Below are positions 25,701 through 37,025 of a stretch of 64,000 bases of DNA, piece after piece. A program made the position numbers and the translations under genes. Numbering within the stretch: the stretch's first letter is position 1; every line of letters begins with the position of its first letter. The notes below the pieces were generated by a model. The model was not told the origin of the DNA and ran no database searches. It saw nothing but the letters and a program-made list of their open reading frames with translations. The stretch is from Pneumocystis sp. 'macacae' (lineage: Eukaryota > Ascomycota > Pneumocystomycetes > Pneumocystales > Pneumocystaceae): NCBI GenBank assembly GCA_018127085.1, contig CM030732.1:186001-250000 (forward strand). Direction: 5' to 3'.

Positions 25701-25855
25701 ATAACATCTTCAAGTGCTGGGACTACTGCTAATCCATTTTTTGCTTTAAATAGCTCATTTATTTCTTTATCATCAATGAATACACTGTTTGATTGATAAG
25801 ACACAATGATTCCCCAAGAAAAACCAAATTCATAATTCTCATAACTCTGCACCAT
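22777..25855 (-). CDS. DIP2: U3 snoRNP WD-repeat protein Dip2/Utp12
   Basis: SSU-processome (UtpB) scaffold for 18S rRNA maturation; WDR3 in animals. The start at 25855 ([20 protein letters not shown]) matches the family N-terminus. Two beta-propellers follow: blades in exon 25479-24328 ([35 protein letters not shown]) and in exon 24082-23324 (ICFS-like [51 protein letters not shown]). The C-terminal helical Utp12 domain runs from [14 protein letters not shown] through RKTQ-type helices to the last exon, 22983-22777, ending [11 protein letters not shown] Lys/Arg cluster ([13 protein letters not shown]) is a likely nucleolar signal. About nine short introns. Divergent from ARC35, 181 bp between starts. 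Confidence 0.93.
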
Positions 25856-26036
25856 TCAAAAGTGCTTTTTTATTTAAAATTCCTTTACATATTAACATAC
25901 TAAATTTGTAAAAACATGTTAAAATTACTTAATGATTTTTAATGAAGTTAAATATAGTTCAAGAAAAAAAATACCGTAACGATTTTAGGTTGTCTGTAAA
26001 AAATAAATAGAAATAAGAGAAATAAAGGATAAATTT

Positions 26037-27163
26037 ATGAAAGATATAACGAGTCATCATATTATCCTTGAGTCTATTGTAGAGAAGTGGCTTTTTAGGT
26101 AAAAAAATATATTTTTTTGTGAAAAACTAAATTTTTATAAATAGAAAAATTACATCTTCAATTGATCAAATAATTTCGGATTTTGATGGGGTGATATATC
26201 ATATTTCAACGCCAGAAACAAAAACAAAGATGCTTATATCGATTCGAATTCGCTGTTATAATAATTTGGTTAAATATAATGCTCAAACAGTTCTTGAAAA
26301 ATATTATAGAAAAATGATTGTTTCACCAGAAGATAAATATGATTTTTCTCTTTGCATTGATCTTGAAACTCTTTCTGGTGATGAGAAAGAAAAAAATGAT
26401 CTTGTCCGTTTAATTGGCTTGCTTAAAAGAAATACACTTGCAGCGCCTTTTGAAATGGCATTTATGCAACAAGAACTTCTGGCAAAAGAACAAGAAAATA
26501 CGAAGGAAACTACAAATAAAGTAGGTGAGGTTATGGAGATACCTTATAGGGAAGAAGAAACTATTTTTATTATTCCGTCTTCAGATAGGGTAACGATTAT
26601 TTTTAGTATGATTTTTAGAGAAGAAACAGATAGAATTATCGGTAAAGTATTTTTGCAGGTAATTTATTTTTTAAAAGGAGAAAAAAGCGGAGTATAATGA
26701 ACAAATTAGGAATTTGTAGATGCACGTAGAAGACCTGCTATTCAAAATGCACCTCAAGTTTTATATTCTTATCGTGATCCACCTTTAGAAATTCAGGCAA
26801 TAAAAAGTTTAAATAGATCCGAGAATATAGGCTATGTAACTTTCGGTAAAGGCAGTAAAAATAGATTTATCACTAAAATAATTTTTTATAGTTTTCTTTC
26901 CTCAACATTATACACTTGAAAAAAGAGAAAATTGTATTACAGGAATCCAATTGTTTCGACATACATTACATTACCATATCAAAGCATCTAAAGCACATAT
27001 GCATGGACGTGTAAGTAATGATATTATGTGAATAAACTCTTATTTTTCTTAGATGCGGGCAAGAGTAACAGCATTTTTAAAAGTTTTGAATAGGGCTAAA
27101 TTAGAGAATCCTGAAAGGGAAAGAAAAACAGCATCAGGAAGAAGCTTTATCATATCTAAATGA
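26037..27163 (+). CDS. ARC35: Arp2/3 complex subunit 2 (ARPC2/Arc35)
   Basis: Large core subunit of the Arp2/3 actin nucleator that contacts the mother filament. It starts MKDITSHHIILESIVEKWLF; the main exon (26191-26660) has GVIYHISTPETKTKMLISIR and LEKYYRKMIVSPEDKYDFSL. Later exons give EFVDARRRPAIQNAPQVLYS, VTFVFFPQHYTLEKRENCIT, HTLHYHIKASKAHMHGRMRA and the end ERERKTASGRSFIISK. These are signature blocks of p34-Arc. Introns at about 26099-26148, 26657-26710, 26846-26890 and 27010-27053. The stop at 27161-27163 is 27 bp from the stop of the convergent ETT1-like gene, so the two 3' UTRs must overlap. Confidence 0.92.
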
Positions 27164-27190
27164 TGAAGTTGAAATGAGTGAATCTGGTAT

Positions 27191-28693
27191 TTATATTGCA
27201 TCAAGCTCATTTAAAATGTCCCATAAATAATCTGGTAATCGGTGAGACTGGCGTGGATCAATTTTTTTCAAATATTTTAATGCATCCTTATATCCTTCAG
27301 ATCGTCTGTTCTCATCTTTCAGATTAGCTAATGATATTTTTGCTTCCACTATCTAATTATAAATAAGTTTAATGTAAAAACAAAAAAATACAAGATATAT
27401 TTAATATACCATAATAAGCAAGTCTATAGAAACACCTTTTTCTTTTTGTATATTATATGCTTTCATAAAGTAGGAGATAGCACTATTCAGATGTGCTTCA
27501 GCCTGTATTGCTGCTTCACTAGTTTCTTCTATTTCTTCCATTTCCTCTATTGGTTCAAGATAGGCATTAGACATCGAAAGCTCGACAAAGCCCAAGCCTT
27601 CTAATGCTTCTATATTTGACTCATTTTCTGTCGAAACTGTAAAAATATATTTAATTCAATTATATTCATTACCTTTTAATAAAAGATGCCATTTGGATGC
27701 AACCCAATCATTAATTATTTTTTTTTCCAAAACATCTTGACAATCATCGCCAATTGTAGCTACCCAGTGAAGAAGGTATGTAATATTTCCGTACATGTCA
27801 GATGAATTTGATGCATCCAAGTCTTTCATCGCATTTTTCAAAATATTTTTAATAGAATTATATGGCCGATATGCTTGATACATAAGTCTCATGAGCTTTG
27901 CTCTACCACGAACGTGTTTTAAAATTAACTGATTTGCATTCTCATTTACTAGTAAGTTAAATTCAGTTGAATTTATAACAAGTCCAGCATTACACCGATC
28001 AATAGCAGCATCAATCAGCATTAGTGTTGTCGAAATAAAAGAACTATGCTTTCCAATAGAATGTTTTTTTCTTTTCCTTCCTGAACTATTAGAGACATTC
28101 CCATTTTCTATATTCAAATCTTCATTAATTAATTTTTGAGTACTTGAACTTTTATCACAAGATAAATTGCCTGTTAATTTGATGTCTTTTATCGAAACAT
28201 CATCTTCTAATTCTTTTAAATCTTTTTCCATATCTAAATTACTTTCAATTGTCCCATTTACTTTAACATTCACTCCTTCATTTGTTAATCGTGCTAAATC
28301 CAACAATGCCATTGCGTAGATTATATAAACTCGTAAAAAGCGTTTAGATATAGCATCCTTTAACTCATCTTTTTGAGAAAGTGTCTCAGTTTTGCTCAAG
28401 TTTAGTTGTTGATTTTCATTTTTTTGAATTAATTGATCACATTCGTGTAGTGTTCCTCGCAATAATGCTGCTGAAAGCCAATAGTCCATTTGTTCACTAG
28501 CAGATTTATATAAAGCTTCAACCTGTATTATATCATCGTCTTCTGGTGATGTATTAAGAAAAATAGCAGGAGTTGCTTGTGAAATAGCTTTTTCTGATGA
28601 TATAGAAACTAATGTATCATCTGTTTGAACCATATATGCTTTTTTTTTGCGAGTTGCAGCAATACCCAACGGTTTACAGTAAGAATCATTCAT
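27191..28693 (-). CDS. ETT1: Ett1/Nro1-like TPR-type protein
   Basis: Probably the fungal Ett1/Nro1 family, implicated in translation termination and, in fission yeast, in oxygen-dependent control of Ofd1. It starts MNDSYCKPLGIAATRKKKAY at 28693. The body is helical: DIIQVEALYKSASEQMDYWL, LLRGTLHECDQLIQKNE, FLRVYIIYAMALLDLARL, then a poorly conserved acidic insert with RKRKKHSIGKH (possible nuclear signal) and helical repeats ATVA-type to HLNSAISYFMKAYNIQKEKG. It ends LPDYLWDILNELDAI at 27191. Two introns (about 27640-27665 and 27358-27408). The assignment rests on the pattern YxxWLxxxLLxGTLHECDxLI and overall length (~460 aa), so a related TPR protein is possible. Confidence 0.6.
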
Positions 28694-29207
28694 ATTTTTT
28701 AATATTTTTTATAAAAATCAATGAAAAATTATAAAAAGAAACTATTTAGTTTTAATATTTTATGAAATTTTCGAAAGGTTTTACATGATTCGAAAATACA
28801 AAAGATTTTAACGAAAGAATTAAAAACAAGAATAAAGAAAACGGTTGGTTTTTCTGAAAAAGAACATTTTCGGAATTTCTATATATATTTTATCTATACT
28901 TTTTTTAAAAAAAAAATTACTTTATAAAAAAGATTTTAAAAAAAAATAAATCAGTAGAATTAGAAAATTAACGGAATATTCTTTTATTGAATCTTTTTTT
29001 AGTTTTTAACTTTTAAAAGAAAAAGAAGGCGTTTTGTTCCTAAGGATTACTTTTTTTGGATTTTTAATTGTTTAAAAAGACTATTCAATAAAAATTTTAT
29101 GATTGGCAATTTTTTTTAATACATAGAATCGATTTAAAATATTGATAGTATAAAGTATTTCATTGGTTCTAAGATAACTTATTTTTTAAGAAAGAAACAT
29201 AAATAAA
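28694..29207. promoter_or_regulatory. Divergent promoter region of the ETT1-like gene and SEC9
   Basis: 514 bp between divergent starts. It is AT-rich with long A and T runs near 28,900-29,030 and shows no recognisable box or ORF. A 61-codon minus-strand frame starting at 29364 overlaps SEC9 coding sequence and is a shadow. Confidence 0.4.
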
Positions 29208-30285
29208 ATGGAGAGTAGTCAAATATTGAACACAACTGGAGATTTTTCTCGTAGCAAAGGAATATCTTCTTCCAAAGGTTTTCGTAATATTTCAAATGAC
29301 ATATCTTCGAGGAGTAGTGAAAATACGTATATTCAGTCTCGAAATAAGTTACTTGAAGTAGCATTATCTAAACATGATCAAAATACTCATACCAGTAAAT
29401 ACAAATTCAATTATAATAATCACCATAAGGAATATGGTTATGAAGATTATACACCGTATAATAATGATGGCTCTAGTGATGAAGATGTAGAGGCTATTAA
29501 GCAAGAAATGCGATTTATCAAGCAGGATAGTTTAAGTAGCACTCGAAATGCAATTAGAACAGCTATCCAGGCAGAAGAAACAGGGAGACAGACTCTAATG
29601 AAATTAGGAACACAAAGCGGTAGAATGATTAATTTATTTTGAAGTTTGTTTATAATGACTGTTTAGAAAGGATAGGAACTACTGAGAAATATTTGGATCT
29701 TACTGCTGTTAATGCAAAAATGGCTGAAGAAAAAAATAAAGCTCTTAAACAGTTAAATAGAAGCGTATTTATTCCCCATTTTAAAAAACCATGGAAAAAA
29801 CAGACACGGCTCTTAGAAAGAGAGCAACGTATTCGTGATCAGTATGAACTAGAACAATTGGAAAGAGAAAAGACAAAAAAAAGTGAATATGAAAGTTTTA
29901 CACGTATCAAAGATGCTCTCAACACACAAAAAAACAAAATCTATGAAAATAAAGTATCAAATGACCCTTTTCGCTGTCGATTTGAACCTGATGAGGTATG
30001 AATTCTTAAATAAGAAAATATAATATTAATATTTTAAAATAGGAAGATAATGAGATTGAGGATGAAATAAACCAAAATTTATTTCAACTTGGAAATATAG
30101 CTTCTCAACTTAAAGCAATTGCTACTGCCACTCAAGAAGAGATCACAAGTCAAAATACTAGACTTGATAGAATTTCAGAAAAGGTTAATATTTAAAAATT
30201 TTAATATTTTTGTTAACTTTTTAAGGGACATAGATTGGATGCTGAAATCCATATTAATGCCGAAAGGCTTAAAAGAATAAACTAA
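29208..30285 (+). CDS. SEC9: t-SNARE Sec9 (SNAP-25 family)
   Basis: Plasma-membrane Qbc-SNARE for exocytosis. It starts MESSQILNTTGDFSRSKGIS with a Ser-rich N-terminus. The first SNARE helix is EDVEAIKQEMRFIKQDSLSS to SVKTAIQAEETGRQTLMKLG and continues in exon 2 as ERIGTTEKYLDLTAVNAKMA with KALKQLNRS. A Lys/Glu-rich linker (FIPHFKKPWKKQTRLLEREQ) leads to the second helix: NEIEDEINQNLFQLGNIASQ, LKAIATATQEEITSQNTRLD and LDAEIHINAERLKRI. No membrane span or palmitoylation Cys cluster is visible, as in fungal Sec9. Introns at about 29620-29665, 29997-30042 and 30183-30225. Both SNARE layers are complete, so the call is secure. Confidence 0.92.
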
Positions 30286-30433
30286 CGTTTTAAATTATTA
30301 TAGTTTAAAATATTTTCTAAGTTATTATTTGAATTTATTTAGAAATTACTTATACAATACATATAAATGGATTAAGACATAATATTTATTACAAAGTATT
30401 TAAAACGTATACCGTTTTTATCAGTAATGTTTT

Positions 30434-32512
30434 TTAATTTTCATTATTTAGAATTTTTACTCGTCTTTTTTCCAATACATCTTTAAGCTCTGAAACCACT
30501 TTTATTCCTAATTCTCTATCTTTTTTTATTTTTGAATGCTTTTCTTTGTCTTTCTTAATTTTGTCAATCTTTTCTGTTTTGTTTAATTTTTGTATTCGTG
30601 GAGCTAATTCTGATTTATCTGAAATTGCCTCAAAAATAATCTCTTTTTCATTATTATCCAAGAAGACTCTTCCTGATGATGAACACTGTGGATGTGATAC
30701 TAAAGATATGTCCCAGTCGTTTGTAATCTCAGAAAGAGCCTTAACATTCTTGATTTCATTTGATGAGTTACTAGAGTCTGATTCATTAGAATCATGAATT
30801 CCAAAGTCCGAATTCTCCGATATTTGTGAATTAGAATGCAGATTATTTTGCGGTAATATATCAGACTTAGTAGGTATTTTTGATAAATAATCACGTCCTG
30901 ATTCCCATTTTTCCATTAATATCTTTAAATCATCTTTAAGAGAATCATAATAACGCAAAAGTTCATTTTTAATATTTATATTAAAGTCATCTTAAACTTA
31001 GAACATTATTTTAATAAGAGTATATTTACCGTGTATTAAACAATTACTTTCTTCTTTTAAAATGTACAATTTTGCTTGAAATCTACGCAAAACCTGAAAA
31101 AGTATATTGATATTCCGAATATGATTGTTCCATTTAATGTTTTTTTCATGTACTTTAATTTTCGGTATAGATAATTCCAATATTCCTATCTAACATTAGT
31201 AATAATATAGAAAAAAATAACTATTACTCTCATTATTTTCAAAAGTCTTTTCAATTTCGTCATGAAAGTTATCCATCAGATTAGATAAAATTTTTAATTG
31301 GTTAATAACAGCTTTCCAAGATGATATATTTTCAAGACTTGAAACAGGCATTGATAAAAGCGACACCAAGCATTGACGTCGTTTTTCATGTATTGTATAA
31401 AAAAGAGCTTTCAAATAAGGTAATCCATTAGAATCATCTCTTTGGAAATAAGATGGAAGATAATCAAAGTCCTGGGAATGTGGTAAGTTATACATTATTT
31501 GTAATGTATCAAATTCGCGTTTTGAATAAAACGTTCGAAGCAAAGAAAAAGAATGATTATAAGAAGAAAGCATTTGAGACAAAAGGGTAGAAAGCAATAA
31601 GCGTAACATCTTACAACGCCGATCTTGTGAATTCGTTTCAATTCGTGTAATAGGTGGTAAGGGCAATGATCTAAAAAATATTAACTTAAATACAGTAAAA
31701 TAAAAACGACTAACAATAAATATCCACGAGATACGAGCTCCACTTCTTGAATTAAAGCAAGTGTTTTGTTAACAGTAATATCAAAGCGTTGAGATGTATC
31801 GACAAAACGTTTTATAAAAAATATAGCTTGTTTTTGAATATTCTTAAAATAAATCCTTGAATAATAGACATAAAATAGTAGTGATCCAATAATACAAGTA
31901 AAAAATATAAAAAAATACCGAATTTTCTTACTAATCTGTTGAACATCTCTTTTAAAACACCATTTTATACCAAATGCTAATACAACAATACAACCACTTG
32001 AAACAACCCAATGTTTAACATTAAAAATAATCTTCTTTAGTAATAAATAATCCCTTTTTTTGTAATCTATAGATGATTGTTGAGAATGGTAAAGTGAAGG
32101 TGATATATTTTCATTTAAAAGTTGAGAAGTACAAATAATATAGTGAAATCGTTCAAGAAACATAGATTTCTCTGTATCTGAAAGATATGTTTTTAAAAAA
32201 GCCTGTTTTTTATCATTTTTCTATCAACCAGTGCTGTTTTGATTTACTGAAAACAAAGAATATAACTTGAAAAACAGTGCTTGAGATTGATCAGAAAAAA
32301 ATATAACTTCCGGTCGCATATTTCCCTTTTTTTTATTACGCTGTTGTTGTTGAAATGCGTAGTATGAATGAAATATTGTCTTTATTTTATTTTCTGTTTC
32401 ATTTCCATGTCCAACATCTAACTTTATCAATTTTTACTAGAAAAAAGCTATTTAACTTCCCTTCAAAATAATTTCCAAGAGGTGTATTTTTGAATATGAT
32501 TGCTTCTCCCAT
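30434..32512 (-). CDS. Vezatin-like membrane protein (myosin/dynein transport adaptor family)
   Basis: It starts MGEAIIFKNTPLGNYFEGK at 32512, similar to the N-terminus of fungal vezatin (VezA)-type proteins. The exon 32224-32430 precedes FLERFHYIICTSQLL. Two membrane spans follow: HWVVSSGCIVVLAFGIKW and YFFIFFTCIIGSLLFYVYYS. Next is VNKTLALIQEVELVSRGY, the strongest family block, then LPLPPITRIETNSQDRRCKM. Downstream are helices and a Lys-rich coiled-coil C-terminus (KLNKTEKIDKIKKDKEKH). Vezatin relatives anchor motors: VezA promotes dynein-mediated early endosome transport in Aspergillus and Inp2 links myosin V to peroxisomes. Which of these roles applies here cannot be told. Five or so introns. 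Divergent from BUD16 (152 bp between starts). Confidence 0.75.
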
Positions 32513-32664
32513 ACAAATATATTTTTACTATGTAGTTTATGATAATTGTATCGAAATCAAAAAATATAAAAAAATAAAAATATTTAAATAAAGATATAAT
32601 TATTTTAGATATATTTTTTATATACAGCATTTTTTTCTTTTTTACTTTTAAAGAGTAGATTTTT

Positions 32665-33772
32665 ATGACTAATTTACCACTTAAATATGTTTTGTCTATT
32701 CAATCATCTGTTTCTTGGGGTATTTTTTTATATAAAAAGATTGATTTGCTGATATTTATTAAAAGGATACTGCGGAAATAGGTCTGCAACATTTCCGTTG
32801 CAACTTTTAGGATATGATGTCTCTGTTATCCATACTGTTCAGTTTTCTAATCACACATGTTATGGGCATTGGCGTGGCCAATCATTTTCAGGTCAACATT
32901 TGATGGATCTTTATCAGGGATTGAAAGATAATGGTATTTCCAAGGAATACCATTTTCTATTAACAGGATATGTTCCTGGAAAAGAAGGTGCCGAATCGAT
33001 GGCATGTATTGTAAAAGATCTAAAGGATAATAATCCTACAATTGGATGGCTTTTAGATCCAGTACTTGGTGATCGTGGGCGTCTCTATGTTAGTCCAGAT
33101 GTTGTTCCTATTTACAAACAGCTTCTTTTCATGAGTGATTTAATTACACCGAATCAATTTGAAGTAATTTTAATTTTCTAAATTTCATTAACTAATTTAT
33201 TATTAGGCAGAGTATGTTCACAGTTTATTAAAAAAGAACACACGCTTATTTAACTTAGAATTCTTTCTGACAAAAAAATATCATCATTTAAAACTCTGTT
33301 AAGTTGTTTGGAAAGTTTACATAAAAATTATTATCTTAAACATATTGTCATAACATCAGTTCAGTTTAGTGAAAGCGACAAAGAGTTACATATAGTTGCT
33401 TCTTCATGCAAATCTGATTATACGCCTCGTGCAGTCAAAATAACTGTTCCATATTGTGATTATACATTAGTAGGCACAGGTGACTTGTTTTCAGCGCTTC
33501 TTTTGGCCCGGTTCAACGACAATATGAAGTTTATAGTTCCAGATGATGTATCTGCGACTGATATGCCTCTTTCTTATGCTCTTGAATTAGTAGTTTCATC
33601 TGTACAGCATGTTATAAAAAATACAATCAAATTAATTGAAAAAAGCCTGGTACATCAGGAAAATCAATTATCAAAGGTTGAGATGTTTAAAGTATCTGAA
33701 TTGTGTATTATTCAATCTCAAGATATGTTAAAAAATCCAAATGTTGAATATAAAGCGATAGTTTTAAAATAA
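32665..33772 (+). CDS. BUD16: Pyridoxal kinase Bud16
   Basis: Phosphorylates pyridoxal, pyridoxine and pyridoxamine in the B6 salvage pathway; cytosolic. Exon 1 is MTNLPLKYVLSIQSSVSWG; an intron leads to GYCGNRSATFPLQLLGYDVS, the ribokinase-fold substrate site, with AIHT-type VIHTVQFSNHTCYGHWRG. The later motif WLLDPVLGDRGRLYVSPDVV (Asp/Arg substrate contacts) and, in exon 4, TLVGTGDLFSALLLARF, with the GTGD anion hole and catalytic Asp, are complete. Introns at about 32718-32768, 33160-33207 and 33235-33268. The C-terminal tail (HVIKNTIKLIEKSLVHQENQ) is normal for the family. Confidence 0.92.
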
Positions 33773-33826
33773 TTTAGATTTTATCGTTAAAAAAAATATT
33801 TTTAAAGTGTTTAAGTTAATAAAATA

Positions 33827-34129
33827 ATGAATACTGGATTTAATGTTTTTTTATCAGAACTTGAGTCTTTAAGGACAGTTTCTTCTTCTATACAGTTTCC
33901 TTTTATAAATTCGCAGTTAATTTCAGAAAACGCATTCAGCGAAAATTTAAAAACAGATGAAGAATCATGGTTTAAGAAAGTAGAAAAACTAATTAATTTG
34001 GAACAACAGATATATAAATATCAAATGTGCAGAACACTAGAAAACACTAGGGAAACATTAGATACACTTCAAGATCAAATAAATCAAATATTACAAATAT
34101 ATTCTCCAACTCTAAAATACAAAAAATAA
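33827..34129 (+). CDS. Small predicted coiled-coil protein, unknown function
   Basis: Intronless 100-codon frame starting ATG at 33827, 54 bp after the BUD16 stop on the same strand. The C-terminal half (KKVEKLINLEQQIYKYQMCR, TLENTRETLDTLQDQINQIL) has a clear heptad pattern of Leu/Ile. There is no signal peptide or membrane span. Balanced amino acid composition and an unbroken helix in an AT-rich genome suggest a real gene. Its size and helical form resemble subunits of small multiprotein assemblies (DASH, BLOC-like or Mediator subunits), but I do not recognise a family and make no functional claim. Confidence 0.6.
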   Translation: MNTGFNVFLSELESLRTVSSSIQFPFINSQLISENAFSENLKTDEESWFKKVEKLINLEQQIYKYQMCRTLENTRETLDTLQDQINQILQIYSPTLKYKK

Positions 34130-34287
34130 CAAACCTATCCTATATAAAAACAATAAAATAGTATGATTCTAGACAAAGTATGAATAAAAAATAAATATAA
34201 CAGAATTTGTACAAAATTTGTATATATATAACCCAATGAATAATATGTTTATACTAAATTGCAATTTTAATATTTAAATATATTCCC

Positions 34288-35897
34288 TTAATTCCCACGT
34301 TTATTTTGCTGTCTATCCTCCTCATCTAAATTTTCATTATCTTTGACTATTTGTTCGTTATTATCCTTTTCTTTTTGCTTACTTTCAGATGCAATTAATT
34401 CCTAAATAATTAATATATAAAATACCATAATTCATAACTAACCTCTTGTTCCATAATAACTTCCAGTCTTTGTTTATTTGTTGCTTCTTTATCTTGTACA
34501 TTTAACTCCGTTTCATGGTATAATTCATCTGGTAAACTTGATAATGTAGCAATTAAAGCGTTATAATGTCTATCTGATTGATCATCTTGATCATACATAA
34601 ATGCATTTGACAAAAGCAAAAGAGTACTCGGTACTCCATGTTTTAGACGTAAATCAAGCCATTGTTCTAATTCATCTCTTAATTTTGCGGGACTTAGTCC
34701 ATGAGTACGAATTCCTCTATTTGCACAAGCTACTTGTAATTCTGGGACGGAAAGTGTATCTACACCTTCATACCAAATAGCTTTATCATCTGACTTAATT
34801 TTACGCATTTTGTGTCTAATTTGATATCGAAGCATAGGATCTGTCCCAAATGTGTTTAAGTTCATGTAACGACACATAGCAACGAGTTGTGGACGAGAAA
34901 GATTATCTAGTGTTATATCATCTCTAAATAGTTTTGATACACTAATAACATCAGTTTGTGATGGAAGTTCTTTCCCGCTGCGAATTTTTCGAAAGAACTC
35001 AGTAAATTCTTGACGTTGTTTTGTTGTTGTACTGAATGGTAAACCAGTTTCTTGCAACGTCGTCCTTAAAAATTGCGAAACACTTTTCCGCGTATCGCTA
35101 AGTTTAGTTTGTCTTTTTTCTTTATCTTTGTCTGCTTCATATGTAGATGGAAGCATATTAGGAAATAATTTTAATGCTAGTGGAAGAAGTAATTCTGCAA
35201 AAGGAATTAAAATAAAAGCAGAAAAGGGTACAAGACGGACTAAATCCTTAACTGTACGTTGAAGCTAAATAAAAGTAAGTTTCTTCTGCATAAGAAAGTG
35301 TAATTTTGTGTTAAAATACTTGTCGATGTTCCCGTCTAGTTAATTCATGACCTGCTGCCATTTTTAACGCAAGCTTATATGAAATTTTAGTTTCTGCGCC
35401 CAAAAGTTTTGTTCCATCCCAATAATGCTGTGCTTCCCCCTTTATTTTTTGCCAAAGTGTCTTTTTTTTATCTTTTTTACTTTCCTGTTCCACAAGAGGT
35501 GAACATGTTTCCGTAGAAACATCTTTAACATTTGACATAAAAGACTCTTTTCCAGTATTAGGGAGGTTTTCAGTTCCTAACGGAAGTGTTTGTGCTACAT
35601 GATATGTCTTTTCTTTGTTAATAGCATGCTCATAAAGAGATGATCGTTGACTTGAAATTGTAGAGGAATGTCTATGAGAGCATTTAAATGGAACCATAGA
35701 CTGCCAGTGGATATATCTACACGATGAGATCCATGGCCTACTATTTAATATCGTTCTTGCATATAAAGAAACTAATTTGTTTTAATTCATCAACATTAAT
35801 AATTCATTTTACCTGTGAAAGATGGTACATTTGAAGAAATCCATAAAAAGTCAGTAGCAGATAAGAATGATGATGAATTTATCTTCATATACATCAT
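34288..35897 (-). CDS. MDM38: Mitochondrial inner-membrane LETM1/Mdm38 protein
   Basis: K+/H+ exchange and ribosome-anchoring factor of the inner membrane. The start at 35897 gives MMYMKINSSSFLSATDFLWI, joined by a 47 nt intron to VSLYARTILNSRPW, a likely targeting sequence. Then a Ser/Thr-rich region, KTLWQKIKGEAQHYWDGTKL, LGAETKISYKLALKMAAGHE, LTRREHRQLQRTVKDLVRLV, and the membrane span PFSAFILIPFAELLLPLALK followed by LFPNMLPSTYE, the LETM1 hallmark. The ribosome-binding domain includes LSRPQLVAMCRYMNLNTFGT and NRGIRTHGLSPAKLRDELEQ. The C-terminal acidic tail ends EEDRQQNKRGN. Introns at about 35790-35825, 35265-35315 and 34400-34445. Confidence 0.93.
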
Positions 35898-36129
35898 GAT
35901 TTATACAATTCTTCAACCATTTATTAGATTTTCAGAGAATTTTTAAAACTCTGAGACTGGTTTGCAAATCCGGAGGATCTTGAATAAATGTGTACCAAAT
36001 CAAATATATGAATGAGGAAAATAAAAGAATAATAAAAAAAGAAATAAATACATGAGATTGATAAAAAACAATATAATTAAAATGTATAAAGCATGAAGAA
36101 AATAAACTGAGAATACTTTTAAGATAAAA

Positions 36130-37025
36130 TTATTCTTCACTGATTTTGGGTGCTAAGTAAAATCTAAATGAAATCAGAAGCATAAAAAAGCATAAATAAA
36201 AAAACCGGAGATGCCCTGTATCCATTTTATACTCCACCATAAGCGGTAGTTCATTACTCATAGAAAGAATGACAGATTCTGCAAGGGGAGTAGCTTTTGT
36301 GAAATTGACCAAATATTTGAGACTAAAAGTAAGTGAAACAGGTTCATTTAGCTCAATATTTGTGTCTTGATTTTGTATTAATGTTATACTTCCATTTCCT
36401 ATATCCCCTGAGCAACTGAATTTAATGCCTTCTTTATTTGCTTCAATATGTACACTTTCACTTAAAGCAAGAAGATCTCGACAAATACGTTGGAATTCAA
36501 TTGACAACATCTTTACTACAACACTATACTCTGTATCCGGAATTCCAAGATGCTCCTGGTCAATATCCATTAGTTTGATATCATACTCACTAATGCGGTC
36601 ATTTGTTGGACTTTCAAACACCATATTTAAAGTATCAGGTGTATCTTCTGCCTTGAGTGTAATAATATCTTCATTTTGAGCACATTTAAGGACTTTTGAA
36701 AAGGAATTCAGGTTAACTCCAAGAGAAATATTACGATCACAACGGTACGGTTCAAATCCATCCATTCTTAAAAGCATGACTACCAATGCTACATGGGAAT
36801 TATCCATTGCCTGAAGAGCAATTCCTGACTCATTGCATTCTATATTTACGTCACTTATCAGTTCTATTAAAAAATTATTAATAAAAAAAATGCATTTTAT
36901 TTATTTTAATACCTTTGACTGCATCTAAGATCTATTTAAATAACCTATATTAATATTCTTTTTGAACAAGGATTTAAAAATACCTTTTTTAAGACTGATG
37001 CTTGCTGGAGTCGGGCTTCAAGCAT
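36130..37025 (-). CDS. POL30: PCNA sliding clamp
   Basis: Homotrimeric DNA polymerase processivity clamp. Exon 1 ([14 protein letters not shown]) from 37025 is joined through introns of about 60 and 50 nt to ILDAVK and [18 protein letters not shown]. The long exon has [40 protein letters not shown], the interdomain connector [19 protein letters not shown] and [20 protein letters not shown] with [13 protein letters not shown]. The last intron (about 36160-36200, donor GTTTTTTT) is needed to give [14 protein letters not shown], the canonical C-terminus; read-through would insert hydrophobic residues. Length about 258 aa, as expected. Confidence 0.96.
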
